64,000 nt of DNA from an uncultured Sphingomonadaceae bacterium (GCA_947493955.1 CANLSQ010000002.1:62001-126000); one strand, 5' to 3'. Numbered from the stretch's first letter, positions 37,059-46,817 are shown. The notes: generated from the letters alone by a model not told the origin. Numbers and translations: made by a program.

Positions 37059-38291
37059 ATGACCGGTAGTGAAAAGCAGAGCGATGTAATCATATTGGGC
37101 GCTGGCCTGATTGGTTTGACCCAAGCTTTGACTCTTGCGGCTCATGGATTGCGCGTGACTGTGATTGATCGCGCAGCGCCGGCCCATTTAATGGATCCGC
37201 AAAATGACGGGCGAGTTTCATCTATCAACAGCGCCAGCTGGAATATATTTGCAGCGATTGGCCTATCAGAGAAGCTGGAGCCACATGGGTGCGATATTGA
37301 CAGAATTCTGATCAACGATGGCCTAAAACCCGGAAAGCTTGACTTTACGCCTGATGAAAATGACGGGCCGCTCGGCGTGATGATTGAAAATGCGGTTTTG
37401 CAGCGAACATTGTTTGAAGCTGCACAGACACACGACCAGATTGATCTATATCTTTCGACACAAGTGCAACAAAGCAACCGTGGTGATCATCATGTTTCTG
37501 TCACTCTGGAAAGTGGAGAACAATTGGTCGCTCCGTTGCTGATCGCGGCCGATGGCCGTGGAAGCGCGATACGCGACGACGCCGGTATCGTCATGGCAAA
37601 ATGGCAATATGACCATAGCGCTATTGTGTGCACAGTGACGCATGAGCAACCGCACGAAAATACGGCTTATGAGATTTTCTATCCCTCCGGGCCGTTCGCC
37701 GTTTTACCGATGCGCGACAATGAGGATGGAAGTCATCGCTCGGCCATTGTCTGGACGGTCGCGCGCAAAGACGGACCAGCTTTGGCCAAGATTAACAACC
37801 GGGCTTTTCAAGCAGAGTTGATGAAGAAAACTGGTGGGTTTTTAGGTCAAATGACCTTGCAGTCCGACCGCGCGACCTATCCGCTCGGTTTTCATCACAG
37901 CGCAGAACTCATCGCCCAGCGTCTTGCCCTGGTTGGCGATGCAGGACATGGGATCCACCCGATTGCTGGTCAGGGACTCAATCTGGGTCTGCGCGATGTG
38001 GCAGCATTAACCGAGTGCATTGTCGATGGCGCCCGTACAGGCCTCGATCTGGGGGATGCGCAGATATTGGCTCGATATGACCGCTGGCGCGGGCTGGACA
38101 ATCTTATGATGTCCGCCGCTACAGACGTCCTCACGCGGCTTTTTGGATTGCCCGGCGATACATCTTCAGCGATCCGCCGCTTTGGCATTGGCATGGTGCA
38201 ACGCATCCCACCTCTCAAAGACCAGTTCATGGCGGAAGCGCGCGGCGAAAGTGGTGATTTGCCGCAATTGCTTATGGGTGATTTAATCTAG
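37059..38291 (+). CDS. UbiH/UbiF/Coq6-family FAD monooxygenase
   Basis: A 410-residue flavin hydroxylase of the ubiquinone-biosynthesis group, which hydroxylates the ring of prenylated intermediates. The dinucleotide fold DVIILGAGLIGLTQALTLA is at the N-terminus, an ADGRGSAIR segment in the middle, and the family motif ALVGDAGHGIHPIAGQGLNL near residue 300. AGAGG lies seven bases before the ATG at 37059. Which ring position it acts on is unclear. A COQ9-family gene, whose product assists such hydroxylases in eukaryotes, is at 53 kb. It ends four bases from the convergent SDR gene. Confidence 0.9.
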   Translation: MTGSEKQSDVIILGAGLIGLTQALTLAAHGLRVTVIDRAAPAHLMDPQNDGRVSSINSASWNIFAAIGLSEKLEPHGCDIDRILINDGLKPGKLDFTPDENDGPLGVMIENAVLQRTLFEAAQTHDQIDLYLSTQVQQSNRGDHHVSVTLESGEQLVAPLLIAADGRGSAIRDDAGIVMAKWQYDHSAIVCTVTHEQPHENTAYEIFYPSGPFAVLPMRDNEDGSHRSAIVWTVARKDGPALAKINNRAFQAELMKKTGGFLGQMTLQSDRATYPLGFHHSAELIAQRLALVGDAGHGIHPIAGQGLNLGLRDVAALTECIVDGARTGLDLGDAQILARYDRWRGLDNLMMSAATDVLTRLFGLPGDTSSAIRRFGIGMVQRIPPLKDQFMAEARGESGDLPQLLMGDLI

Positions 38292-38295
38292 CTAT

Positions 38296-39063
38296 TTATC
38301 GCGGCCCTTGGCCGTCATCGACTTTGATTATGGTGCCAGTCACACATTCTGATGCTGGCGATAACAGGTAGAGCAATGTGCTATCCATCTGGTCCGGCTG
38401 GCATATGCGTTTGCGGGGAAAATGCTCGTAAAAATTACCCATTCGACTGGTCATTCCATCAGACATATCGGTTGCAAAAAGCCCCGGTGCAATCGCGTTG
38501 ACGTTAATGAAGAATCTGGACCATTCGACCGCCAGCGCCTCTGTGATTCTTGATATTCCAGCCTTGGTGGTCGAATAAAGTGCAGCGCCATGACCATCAT
38601 AATGCGTGCCAGCTATCGAGGAGATATTAACGATCCGCCCGGGCATCTTTTGTTCGATCAAAGGTCGCGCAAACTCACAGGACAATATGTAGGCGGCGCG
38701 CATGTTGGTGTCGAGAACGTCATCGATCAATTCCGTAGACATCTTCACAGCTCGAGCGGCATCCACAATTCCCGCATTGTTGACCAATATATCGGGTTGC
38801 CCCAGCGTTTCAGAGACGGACGGAATAATTGTTTTCAGTTGCTCCGCGTCCCGGACATCCAGATCGAAAGCCTGTGCATTGCCACCATCTTGGGTGATTT
38901 CGTCCACCAATTCATCCAGCTTTTCCCTGCGCCGGGCCGTACAAGCAACCTTTGCTCCACAAGCCGCCAAGACATTTGCAAAACGGCGTCCCAGACCAGC
39001 AGACGCCCCGGTAACAATGGCAGTACGTCCAGTCAGGTCGATGGAAAAATTTGGGGTGGTCAT
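38296..39063 (-). CDS. SDR family NAD(P)-dependent oxidoreductase
   Basis: A 255-residue classical short-chain dehydrogenase: TGASAGLGRRFA for the cofactor, NNAGIVD, a catalytic Ser in ISSIAG, and YSTTK for Tyr and Lys. Such enzymes reduce ketones or oxidise alcohols in the cytoplasm. The Arg pair after the second strand (ARRREK) suggests NADP preference. The Shine-Dalgarno AAGGGA lies inside the right arm of a long perfect inverted repeat that ends exactly at the start codon, so translation may be controlled by RNA folding. Substrate unknown. Confidence 0.92.
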   Translation of the reverse strand: MTTPNFSIDLTGRTAIVTGASAGLGRRFANVLAACGAKVACTARRREKLDELVDEITQDGGNAQAFDLDVRDAEQLKTIIPSVSETLGQPDILVNNAGIVDAARAVKMSTELIDDVLDTNMRAAYILSCEFARPLIEQKMPGRIVNISSIAGTHYDGHGAALYSTTKAGISRITEALAVEWSRFFINVNAIAPGLFATDMSDGMTSRMGNFYEHFPRKRICQPDQMDSTLLYLLSPASECVTGTIIKVDDGQGPR

Positions 39064-39136
39064 ATTAGGGCATCCCTTAAACTATTGGCCTATAACTATT
39101 TGGCTCATCCTGTTTTCAGGAAAGGGATGCCCTAAT
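39064..39136 (-). promoter_or_regulatory. Perfect 15-bp inverted repeat covering the SDR ribosome-binding site
   Basis: ATTAGGGCATCCCTT (39064-39078) and AAGGGATGCCCTAAT (39122-39136) are exact reverse complements separated by 43 bases. In the minus-strand transcript the 3' arm contains the SDR Shine-Dalgarno and directly abuts its ATG, so the hairpin would hide the site. A smaller hairpin, TCCTG-AAAA-CAGGA, lies in the loop. It could be a leader switch, an operator or a terminator for the upstream gene. Confidence 0.65.
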
Positions 39137-39170
39137 GTTTGTTGTCATGGCAAGCGGATAGTGCGCTGCG

Positions 39171-39845
39171 CTAGAGGTCTTGCTCCCGGATCGGTACGAT
39201 TTTCAGCTCGACCCGGCGGTTTGCAGAGCGCCCCTCCTCGGTGCTGTTGGTCGCGATCGGCTGACTTTCGCCAAATCCGCGGGTTTCAACTCGTGCACGC
39301 TGGACGCCGCTATTGCTCAAGAAGTTGGCGACCGACAAAGCGCGCCGTTCGGACAGCGATTGGTTGTATTGATCCGTGCCGGTGCTGTCGGTATGACCAT
39401 AAACGTCGATATAGCTCTTCTCATATTGTGACAGCGTATTGGCAACATCACCCAAAGTCTGTTGAAACTCAGGTTCAATGGCCGCGCTGTTTACCGGAAA
39501 AGTAACATTGGACGGCATATTCAAGATCAGATTGTCACCGTCACGGGTCACATCGACACCGCTACCAGCGGTTTGCTGACGCAGTTTCTTTTCCTGCTCA
39601 TCCATATAATAGCCCACGCCCGCACCGGCGAGGCCGCCAAGGCCAGCACCTATGATCTTTTCTGTACGATCATTACGGCCGCCGATAATATCACCCAGCA
39701 GATAACCGCCCAGTGCGCCGCCAATACCACCAATGGCTGCTTTAGACAGAACCCGGTTCCCGGTCTCTGGGTTGGTTGTACAGCCGCTCGCAAAGGCGAG
39801 TGCGCTTAACGAAAGTGCCGCAATAAATGCTTGTTTGCTACGCAT
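39171..39845 (-). CDS. OmpA-family lipoprotein with glycine-zipper segment
   Basis: A 224-residue outer-membrane protein. The signal ends in a lipobox-like FASGC, giving a lipidated Cys22. Residues about 37-80 form a glycine-zipper (AIGGIGGALGGYLLGDIIGG, then GAGLGGLAGAGVGYYMDEQ) that may insert into membrane. The C-terminal OmpA domain carries the peptidoglycan-binding motif GHTDSTGTDQYNQSLSERRA and NRRVELKI. It links outer membrane and cell wall and resembles YiaD/YfiB-type proteins. It lies upstream of the SDR gene on the same strand. Confidence 0.92.
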   Translation of the reverse strand: MRSKQAFIAALSLSALAFASGCTTNPETGNRVLSKAAIGGIGGALGGYLLGDIIGGRNDRTEKIIGAGLGGLAGAGVGYYMDEQEKKLRQQTAGSGVDVTRDGDNLILNMPSNVTFPVNSAAIEPEFQQTLGDVANTLSQYEKSYIDVYGHTDSTGTDQYNQSLSERRALSVANFLSNSGVQRARVETRGFGESQPIATNSTEEGRSANRRVELKIVPIREQDL

Positions 39846-40027
39846 ATTTTTAATCCCTCATAGAAGCGCCGTTGGGATATACTTCCCCTTCCCGGCGCGA
39901 TAGCCGTAATTAACCATAGATAAGATGAACCCAAAATTATCAGGGCGGCATCAAAGCATATTTGATATTTTGTAAAACATATGGCTATAGGGTTTCTTTC
40001 GGGCTTATTCCCTTTCTATTGGACAAT

Positions 40028-41335
40028 ATGACAGCTTTTCCTTGGTTTGATGTTGCGATCATTGTCGTACTAGTGCTGATTAATGGCGTTTTCGCAATGT
40101 CGGAACTAGCCATTGTTTCCGCGCGTAAGGCATATCTCCATTCTGCAGCAGATCAAGGGAGCCGAGGCGCGAGAATTGCTCTACGTTTGGCCGGCGATCC
40201 CGGTAAGTTTTTGTCCACGGTACAAATTGGAATCACATTGATCGGCATTGTCGCCGGCGCCTTTTCCGGAGCCAGCCTCGGCGGACCGGTCGCGGAGCGT
40301 TTGCAAGCTCTGGGTATGGGCCAAGAACTGTCTGTCAGTATCGGTTTCGCTTTGGTTATCGGGCTGACGACTTTTGCTTCGCTAGTTATTGGCGAACTCG
40401 TGCCCAAACAATTTGCGCTCCGTTCAGCCGAAAAAATTGCCGTCGTCATGGCACCGCCAATGGACTTACTCGCCAGAGTAGCCGCACCATTGGTGTGGCT
40501 GCTTGATGGCACAAGTGCATTAATCTTTCGGGTACTCGGCCTCAAACGGGACCAGGCCAATCACGTGACCGCAGATGAGTTACAGATGGTTTTTGCTGAA
40601 GCCACGCGGTCGGGTGTTATCGAAGAACATGAGCGAGCCGTTATCGCGGGCGTCGTGCGCATGGCCGACCGGCCAATCCGAGAAGTGATGACACCGCGGA
40701 CAGAGGTCGATTGGTTGGATATCAGCGCGACCACTGAAGAAATTCACGCGATGTTGATTGAATCGCAACATAGCCGTTGGCCGGTGGCGGAGGATTCAGT
40801 GGATGAGATTAAGGGCGTTGTTGTAGCGCGCGATATAGTCGCCGCACAGTTTAGCGGGCAGATGCTCGATTTGCATAAATTGATGCGCCCGCTGGAAAAA
40901 GTTCCGGATCAGCTCGATGCATTGGATGCGCTCGATATCCTTAGGGAAGCTGACGTACCAATGGTCTTGGTTCATGACGAATATGGTCATTTTGAAGGGA
41001 TTGTAACTCCCAATGACCTGCTTCGTTCGATCGCAGGTGAATTTGTCTCCGATCAAGACGAAAAGACTCAGCGCAGCCTGATTGAGCGCGCAGATGGCAG
41101 TTTTCTTGTATCTGGCGCGATGTCTATGGATGCATTGGCGGATCGCCTCGGTATTAAACTGCCCGATGACCGGGATTATGCCACAGTTGCCGGACATGCT
41201 TTGAACCAACTACGGCGCCTGCCGGAAGAAGGAGAGAATTTTGAGGACCAGGGCTGGGTTTTTGAAATAATTGACATGGACGGCCGCAAAATTGACAAAT
41301 TAATTGTTCGGGCTTCTAAACCAGACATCGACTAG
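40028..41335 (+). CDS. CNNM/CorC-type hemolysin-family membrane protein
   Basis: A 435-residue inner-membrane protein of the UPF0053/CNNM group, relatives of which move Mg or other divalent cations. The N-terminal CNNM domain (about 1-190) has membrane helices with the motif NGVFAMSELAIVSAR and VIGELVPKQFALR. Two CBS domains follow (REVMTPRTEVDWLD and later YGHFEGIVTPNDLL), then a CorC_HlyC domain near the C-terminus (DQGWVFEIIDMDGRKID). I chose the ATG at 40028; an upstream TTG frame is open but unsupported. Confidence 0.93.
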   Translation: MTAFPWFDVAIIVVLVLINGVFAMSELAIVSARKAYLHSAADQGSRGARIALRLAGDPGKFLSTVQIGITLIGIVAGAFSGASLGGPVAERLQALGMGQELSVSIGFALVIGLTTFASLVIGELVPKQFALRSAEKIAVVMAPPMDLLARVAAPLVWLLDGTSALIFRVLGLKRDQANHVTADELQMVFAEATRSGVIEEHERAVIAGVVRMADRPIREVMTPRTEVDWLDISATTEEIHAMLIESQHSRWPVAEDSVDEIKGVVVARDIVAAQFSGQMLDLHKLMRPLEKVPDQLDALDALDILREADVPMVLVHDEYGHFEGIVTPNDLLRSIAGEFVSDQDEKTQRSLIERADGSFLVSGAMSMDALADRLGIKLPDDRDYATVAGHALNQLRRLPEEGENFEDQGWVFEIIDMDGRKIDKLIVRASKPDID

Positions 41336-41418
41336 GACCGCGCAAAGCTATCGAAGCGGAGAAGATCAACTCGCTGTAATAGTTGCCGATTGCGTCGGAC
41401 GATGCCGCTTTGCGTCCT

Positions 41419-41790
41419 TCAACATGGATATTTAATTTTCATGAAATCGCGAAAGGCGGTCTTCACTTCCATATCGCGCCGCTCCATCGGAATGGATTTG
41501 AGATGCGCAAGAAATTCCTTGCCGTTGAGACGCCCCTTGCCTTTGGACGGCGGACAACTGGAGGGCGTTTTACCAGACGCACGGGCTGCCTTGATATCAG
41601 CGCGATAACTATTGGTGACTTTTTTCATTTCCGCCATCACTGGTTTGCGATGCTTTGAGAACATGCCCCCCATGCCAGCATTCATCAACTTGTCGGCTTT
41701 GGGCAGAAATTCGGAGACGGGCATGGCGGATGCGGGGACGGTTATGGACATAGTCATCGCGCCAACGATGAATGGAATTACTTGCTTCAT
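41419..41790 (-). CDS. Small secreted hypothetical protein (KYPC C-terminus)
   Basis: A 123-residue protein with a signal peptide (MKQVIPFIVGAMTMSITVPA then SA, mature start near MPVSEF). The mature chain is basic, with a SSCPPSKGKGRLNGKEFLAH segment and a final FMKIKYPC, so the two cysteines may pair. Such proteins are found in sphingomonads but have no assigned function. The GGAGG ribosome-binding site is inside the hairpin that appears to terminate ftsH, so expression depends on how that hairpin behaves. Converges on the CNNM gene. Confidence 0.75.
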   Translation of the reverse strand: MKQVIPFIVGAMTMSITVPASAMPVSEFLPKADKLMNAGMGGMFSKHRKPVMAEMKKVTNSYRADIKAARASGKTPSSCPPSKGKGRLNGKEFLAHLKSIPMERRDMEVKTAFRDFMKIKYPC

Positions 41791-41792
41791 GA

Positions 41793-41826
41793 AAAAGGCC
41801 TCCTTCAAATCTTGAGGAGGCCTTTT
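41793..41826 (-). terminator. ftsH terminator overlapping the next gene's ribosome-binding site
   Basis: A perfect 12-pair stem on the minus strand, AAAAGGCCTCCT (41826-41815) with AGGAGGCCTTTT (41804-41793) and a 10-base loop, is followed by T residues and C, then the ATG of the small secreted protein gene. It lies 51 bases after the ftsH stop. The AGGAGG of its 3' arm is also the downstream Shine-Dalgarno. Confidence 0.8.
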
Positions 41827-41877
41827 GTGTCTGTTTATCTGAATAGCAGGTGACTACCCACCTGATACAATCATGAT

Positions 41878-43830
41878 TCAAGCACCCTGAGGTTTCGGAT
41901 CACCAAATGGACCTTTCCGCTTCTTACCCGCTTTCGGTATAGATGTACCAATTGTCGGAACCGAAGATGGCTTCACGACATCGCCGTCGGGCCGTTCAAA
42001 TTTGCCATTCTCGACCAGCGAGTCAATCTCGTCACCCGACAAGGTTTCATATTCAAGCAGCGCATTTGCCAGCAAATGCAGCTGATCTTCGTGTTTGGTC
42101 AATACATCCTTGGCGCGGTCATAGCCGGCATCAACGATACCGCGAATTTCGCTATCGATTTTCTTGGCCGTTTCGTCCGACATATGGACACGCTGGGATT
42201 GCGAATAGCCAAGGAAGGTCTCGCCTTGCTCCTCTTCATATTGCAATGGACCCATTTCGTCGGACATACCCCATTGTGTGACCATGTCGCGCGCTAGCTT
42301 CGTCGCATATTGAATGTCGCCTGATGCTCCGGAAGACACTTTGTCGTAGCCAAAGATGATTTCTTCCGCGACACGGCCGCCCATCGACACAGCCATATTG
42401 GCGTGCATCTTGTCACGGTGATAGCTGTAGCTGTCCCGCTCCGGCAAGCGCATAACCATGCCAAGCGCACGGCCACGCGGAATGATCGTGGCTTTATGGA
42501 TCGGGTCAGAGGCAGGCTCATGCACCGCCACAATCGCGTGACCGGCTTCATGATAAGCGGTCATTTTCTTCTCATCCTCGGTCATCACCATGGATTTACG
42601 TTCGGTGCCCATCATGACCTTGTCTTTGGCGGTCTCAAACTCGTCCATAGCCACGAGGCGCTTCCCGCGCCGGGCAGCCATCAAGGCGGCTTCGTTGACG
42701 AGGTTCGCGAGGTCAGCACCGGAGAAACCGGGCGTACCGCGTGCAATCGTGCGTGCATTCACATCGGGTGCCAGTGGTACTTTCTTCATGTGTACTTCGA
42801 GGATCTTTTCACGACCTTCAATATCTGGGCGCGGCACGACGACCTGGCGATCAAAGCGGCCCGGACGCAACAATGCGGGGTCGAGAACGTCAGGACGGTT
42901 GGTCGCGGCGATGATGATGATACCTTCATTCGCTTCAAAACCATCCATTTCGACCAAGAGCTGGTTCAGCGTCTGTTCGCGCTCGTCATTGCCATTGCCA
43001 AGGCCAGCACCACGATGGCGACCAACGGCATCAATTTCGTCGATGAAAACGATACAAGGCGCGTTTTTCTTGGCCTGTTCAAACATGTCACGGACACGGC
43101 TCGCACCAACGCCGACAAACATTTCCACAAAATCTGAACCGGAAATGGTGAAAAAAGGTACCCCAGCTTCACCAGCAATTGCGCGGGCCAGCAGAGTTTT
43201 ACCGGTACCCGGTGAACCTACCAGCAACGCGCCTTTTGGAATTTGCCCACCCAGTTTCGCAAAGCGACCTGGATTTTTCAGGAATTCAACGATTTCTTCC
43301 AGTTCTTCGCGCGCTTCATCGATGCCGGCAACATCTTCAAAGGTAACCTTGCCTTGCTTTTCGGTCAGCATTTTGGCCTTGGATTTGCCAAAGCCCATCG
43401 CACCGGACCCGCTGCCTTTTTGCATTTGGCGCAACACGAAAAACGCAATGCCGAGAATGAGCAAGAACGGTAATGACTGAATCAGAAGATACTGCCAGAT
43501 GCTCGGGCTTTCTTCTGCTTGGCCACTGTATTCGACGCCTTTTTCATCAAGTAATTTGACGAGACTGGGATCATTGCCAACCGGTGTTGTAGCGAACTTG
43601 TCTCCGTTGGTCAGCTCACCAGTAATCTTGTCCGGGGCAATCGCGACGCTTTGGACGCTGCCCTCGGCAACTTTCGCACGGAACGAGGAATAGCTGATTG
43701 CTTCACCAGAATCAGCACCGGCACCGGCACCAAACATGGAGACAGTGAGCAACAGGGCGACAATCACGCCTGCCCAGATGAGCATACTCTTCATCCAGGG
43801 ATTTTCCTTGGGATCCTGTTCGTCATTCAT
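41878..43830 (-). CDS. ftsH: ATP-dependent zinc metalloprotease FtsH
   Basis: Membrane-anchored hexameric AAA+ protease that degrades misfolded membrane proteins and unstable regulators such as RpoH. The 650 residues contain two membrane helices (about 15-34 and 112-134) around a periplasmic domain, Walker A GSPGTGKT (205-212), Walker [10 protein letters not shown], the second region of homology ([18 protein letters not shown]) and the zinc motif HEAGH (427-431). It follows tilS by 157 bases in the common cpoB-tilS-ftsH order. Confidence 0.97.
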   Translation of the reverse strand: MNDEQDPKENPWMKSMLIWAGVIVALLLTVSMFGAGAGADSGEAISYSSFRAKVAEGSVQSVAIAPDKITGELTNGDKFATTPVGNDPSLVKLLDEKGVEYSGQAEESPSIWQYLLIQSLPFLLILGIAFFVLRQMQKGSGSGAMGFGKSKAKMLTEKQGKVTFEDVAGIDEAREELEEIVEFLKNPGRFAKLGGQIPKGALLVGSPGTGKTLLARAIAGEAGVPFFTISGSDFVEMFVGVGASRVRDMFEQAKKNAPCIVFIDEIDAVGRHRGAGLGNGNDEREQTLNQLLVEMDGFEANEGIIIIAATNRPDVLDPALLRPGRFDRQVVVPRPDIEGREKILEVHMKKVPLAPDVNARTIARGTPGFSGADLANLVNEAALMAARRGKRLVAMDEFETAKDKVMMGTERKSMVMTEDEKKMTAYHEAGHAIVAVHEPASDPIHKATIIPRGRALGMVMRLPERDSYSYHRDKMHANMAVSMGGRVAEEIIFGYDKVSSGASGDIQYATKLARDMVTQWGMSDEMGPLQYEEEQGETFLGYSQSQRVHMSDETAKKIDSEIRGIVDAGYDRAKDVLTKHEDQLHLLANALLEYETLSGDEIDSLVENGKFERPDGDVVKPSSVPTIGTSIPKAGKKRKGPFGDPKPQGA

Positions 43831-43987
43831 GATAGTTGCTGTCCTGTCTTGGTATCGTCAGCGGTTATTCCAACCGAATCTGTCCCTTAAAGATAGGAGT
43901 TTTGCCTGGGATGACAATATAAGGCCGAATGTTTTTGCTGATCAGTCTGATCGTAAATGGTGATTTTCCGCTAAAATACTGAAATGT

Positions 43988-44935
43988 TTATCTATTATTG
44001 CGTTCCGGTGCGGCAGAGAAGGTCCAGACCTTTCCGCCCTTGCACAATATATTTCCAATAGTCTGGGTTTCACCTTGTTCCAGCCCCTTGATCAGCGGCT
44101 CCAACTGGCTGCCGCGCGGCGACAATGCCGGGTCGCAGACATGCAAGCATCTCAGGAGCAATCGCCGCACAATTTCATGGGGGAAGTCATGATTGTCGAG
44201 TGTGCAGCCATCTTCGTTTTTCTGGATATGGTTTGCCGCCAGTTTGTCGACCATCCAATGTATCGCGGTCCGCGCATCATCCAGCGCAGCGGCGCTTTGG
44301 TTAGCGAGGCTTACATCAAAACCTGACAACCGCGACAATGCATCCCTTACCCGGACACGGTCAAAACTCTGATCTTTGTTGGAAGGATCATCAACCGGTG
44401 TAATTCCTTGAGCCGTCACAAACTCGGTCAGCATATTTTTTGGGAAGCTAAGTAACGGGCGAATGATGGGACCACGTTTGGCGCGGATTGCAGACATACC
44501 GTCAATACCGCTACCGCGCATTATCCGCATAACAAGCGTTTCAAGCTGGTCGTCTGCATGGTGGGCAGTAGCGAGCCATGCGATACCTCGACTCTCTATC
44601 CAGGCGTTGAGCAAGGCATAGCGCGCTTTTCGGGCTTCTGCCTGAATACTGCCGCGAATGGGAAAAGATGGCTTCAATATCTGATGCGGAATCGCTCGGT
44701 CAGCGCATATGTCGGCGACAAACTGACATTCGGCATGAGCCTCCGGGCGCAGCCCATGGTCCACACTTGCGGCAGCAATCCGTCCCGGGAAGCAGCTATT
44801 GGCGAGCAGCAACAAGGCAAGGCTATCAGGTCCACCCGAAACGGCGAGACCCAACTTGTCATCACTATTTTCGAAGTCAGGCACAAGCATCGTCACCGCT
44901 TCACGGAAGCGATCAACAAGAGCCTGCTCCATCAT
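43988..44935 (-). CDS. tilS: tRNA(Ile)-lysidine synthetase TilS
   Basis: Attaches lysine to C34 of tRNA-Ile(CAU) using ATP, so that AUA is read as isoleucine; essential in most bacteria. The 315-residue length matches the shorter type. The N-terminal PP-loop motif SGGPDS is at residues 33-38, followed by ASVDHGLRPEA and ATAHHADDQLETLVMRIMRGSG. ATG codons at 44935 and 44932 are equally possible, and neither has a clear ribosome-binding site; the frame is open far upstream but overlaps cpoB there. It lies 25 bases after cpoB, so coupling is likely. Confidence 0.93.
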   Translation of the reverse strand: MMEQALVDRFREAVTMLVPDFENSDDKLGLAVSGGPDSLALLLLANSCFPGRIAAASVDHGLRPEAHAECQFVADICADRAIPHQILKPSFPIRGSIQAEARKARYALLNAWIESRGIAWLATAHHADDQLETLVMRIMRGSGIDGMSAIRAKRGPIIRPLLSFPKNMLTEFVTAQGITPVDDPSNKDQSFDRVRVRDALSRLSGFDVSLANQSAAALDDARTAIHWMVDKLAANHIQKNEDGCTLDNHDFPHEIVRRLLLRCLHVCDPALSPRGSQLEPLIKGLEQGETQTIGNILCKGGKVWTFSAAPERNNR

Positions 44936-44960
44936 GGGGTGCGCTGAAAGAGGCGCATTA

Positions 44961-45836
44961 TTAGCTGCAATCCGCCGCTGCCTTGCCCCGTGCAACCCGC
45001 GCACTGAGGCGACCGGATGCTGCGCTGGGATAAACTTCCTGTAATTCCGACAGCACGCGGCAAGCGTCGGCCTTTTTATCCAGTTGGACCAAGGCTGTGC
45101 TGAGAAAATAAAGACTGTCAGGTGCTCGTTCACCGCGAGGCAGTTCCTGATAATTTTCATAAAGGGCAACAGAGGCCAAGGCCGGTTTACCATCGTCGAG
45201 ATAAGCACGGCCCAGCAGATTTTTGGCGAAACTGGCACGGCGGTGCTTGGGATGATCGGCTGCCGCTTTCTTGAGCTGCGTCTGGGCCTCAGGATAATAT
45301 TTCGCTTCCCACAGCCGATAGCCGTAAATATAGGCGTCTTCGCCGGCATCGCCGGTATCAGGCATCACGATGGATGCAACGCCGCTTACGCGTTCAGGAT
45401 CGGGGCTGGCGCTTCCCGTATCTTCCGTAACAGATCCGCCCGATGGCGTCGTCGATAGTGCGCCGGGATTGGTGCTGACCGGCGGCACCGCAGCGGCCAT
45501 TTTATCCTCTATCTGCCTGATACGAAAATCATTCTGCTCAACCTGACCAGTCAAGTTTGCGAGACTGCGTTCGAGCGTATCAACTCGAGCGATCAGGTCA
45601 GAAACGGCAGTTGTTGTTGTCGATGGAGTCGTCGGGGTATCAGCATCAGGTCTGATTTCGGGTTCGAAAAACCGAGAGGAACCACCAGGAAAAACCTTAC
45701 GCTGAACCGCCCGCATTTCCTGTTCCAACCGGTCGACACGCTTGTCGACATTGTTATTTTGCGCAGCAGCAGGAGCCGCAATCAAAAGGCTGGCCGATAG
45801 CGCGGCGAATAACGTCGATGACAGGACGGGTTTCAT
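44961..45836 (-). CDS. cpoB: Cell division coordinator CpoB (YbgF)
   Basis: Periplasmic partner of the Tol-Pal system that coordinates peptidoglycan synthesis with outer-membrane constriction. The 291 residues comprise a signal peptide (to AAAQ, about 26), a coiled-coil N-terminal part (DKRVDRLEQEMRAVQRKV and a second heptad stretch), a Thr/Pro-rich linker and C-terminal TPR repeats starting DAYIYGYRLWEAKYYPEAQ. GGAGG precedes the ATG. It is upstream of tilS and ftsH, as in other alphaproteobacteria; the usual pal-tol genes are not in the window. Confidence 0.92.
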   Translation of the reverse strand: MKPVLSSTLFAALSASLLIAAPAAAQNNNVDKRVDRLEQEMRAVQRKVFPGGSSRFFEPEIRPDADTPTTPSTTTTAVSDLIARVDTLERSLANLTGQVEQNDFRIRQIEDKMAAAVPPVSTNPGALSTTPSGGSVTEDTGSASPDPERVSGVASIVMPDTGDAGEDAYIYGYRLWEAKYYPEAQTQLKKAAADHPKHRRASFAKNLLGRAYLDDGKPALASVALYENYQELPRGERAPDSLYFLSTALVQLDKKADACRVLSELQEVYPSAASGRLSARVARGKAAADCS

Positions 45837-45950
45837 AAGGAGCCTCCAAACATATGGCCAAAGATTTGTTTTACGTTAACCATAGATGCCGTGGAAAAGT
45901 AAATAGATTTACGTTGAGTGAGATTGATGTTTCACAGCCATATGACCCTG

Positions 45951-46817
45951 CTATTGCGTGGTATCCAGTTCACTTGCGGGTTCGCCGTTCGTAGTTGATC
46001 CACCGGGATCGGTTCGTGCGAGTAGCGCGGCCGCGCTAATACCGACGTCCTTAATCGTACGATCTGCTGTGCCCAGTGGCGCAACTACGGCGCCATCAAT
46101 AGTGACGGTCAAGGCATCAGGTCGTCCCGTCAGAATTTGGGGGCCTTTGGCATCAGCGGGAACCGAATATTGTTCACCGGCTGACATTTCCTTTTCAAAC
46201 AGGCGCTCACCATCTTCGTCGTATATCTTGAGCCAGACAGTCTCGGTTGCAGTCAAAGTGACCGTACCTGTGTCAGACGGTGTTGGGCCAACTGGATCAA
46301 TCGTACCTTCCAGCGTGCCATCTATGGTCTCGCTCTCGGTAAATTCAGCTTCGGGTCCTTCATCTATGAAATCGGCAGGTTCCAAAAACAAAGTTCGCCA
46401 AACCAAAAACCCGATCAACAAGACTGCAGCGATGCCACCAGCCGTCCACGCGAGATATTTGGGAGGAATATTACTCGGATTAGCCGGCGCGTAACCGCTG
46501 GTTTCCGGTTCATAGGCACTATGACCCTGATCATCCATCTCTTCGCGTAATTGACTACCGATTGTCACTTCACTGAGGCCCACGGTTCGGGCGTAGGACT
46601 TGGCAAAACCAATCGCATAGGTGCGGCCAGGCAGAGCAGCGAAATCTCCAGTTTCAATGGACTCTAGGTGCCGCTGCGGAATCCGCGTTGTCTTGGCAAT
46701 ATCTTCAATATTCAGATTTTTTTGCTCTCGCGCATGACGCAACATGTCACCCACGCTGTGCAAGTTTAACTCGGCATTTTCCTGCTCTATTTCTTCTGCG
46801 TCATTTTCTTCGGCCAT
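45951..46817 (-). CDS. RodZ-like protein, helix-turn-helix plus DUF4115
   Basis: A 288-residue inner-membrane protein. A cytoplasmic HTH domain (about 18-90, VGDMLRHAREQKNLNIEDIA then KTTRIPQRHLESIE) is followed by one membrane helix (about 125-145) and a periplasmic DUF4115-type beta domain (VWLKIYDEDGERLFEKEMSA), the RodZ layout. RodZ couples MreB to the cell-wall elongation machinery. Starts at 46820 and 46817 are both possible; 46817 has better spacing to GGAG. A 14-mer shared with the feoA operator lies 85 bases upstream. Confidence 0.85.
   Translation of the reverse strand: MAEENDAEEIEQENAELNLHSVGDMLRHAREQKNLNIEDIAKTTRIPQRHLESIETGDFAALPGRTYAIGFAKSYARTVGLSEVTIGSQLREEMDDQGHSAYEPETSGYAPANPSNIPPKYLAWTAGGIAAVLLIGFLVWRTLFLEPADFIDEGPEAEFTESETIDGTLEGTIDPVGPTPSDTGTVTLTATETVWLKIYDEDGERLFEKEMSAGEQYSVPADAKGPQILTGRPDALTVTIDGAVVAPLGTADRTIKDVGISAAALLARTDPGGSTTNGEPASELDTTQ

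Noticed and set aside
42403-43480. Two long frames antisense to ftsH
   Set aside because: They fully overlap ftsH, which has every family motif, and their translations are low in hydrophobic core and lack ribosome-binding sites.
44936-45349. Upstream extension of the tilS frame
   Set aside because: It overlaps cpoB coding sequence and bears no similarity to TilS.
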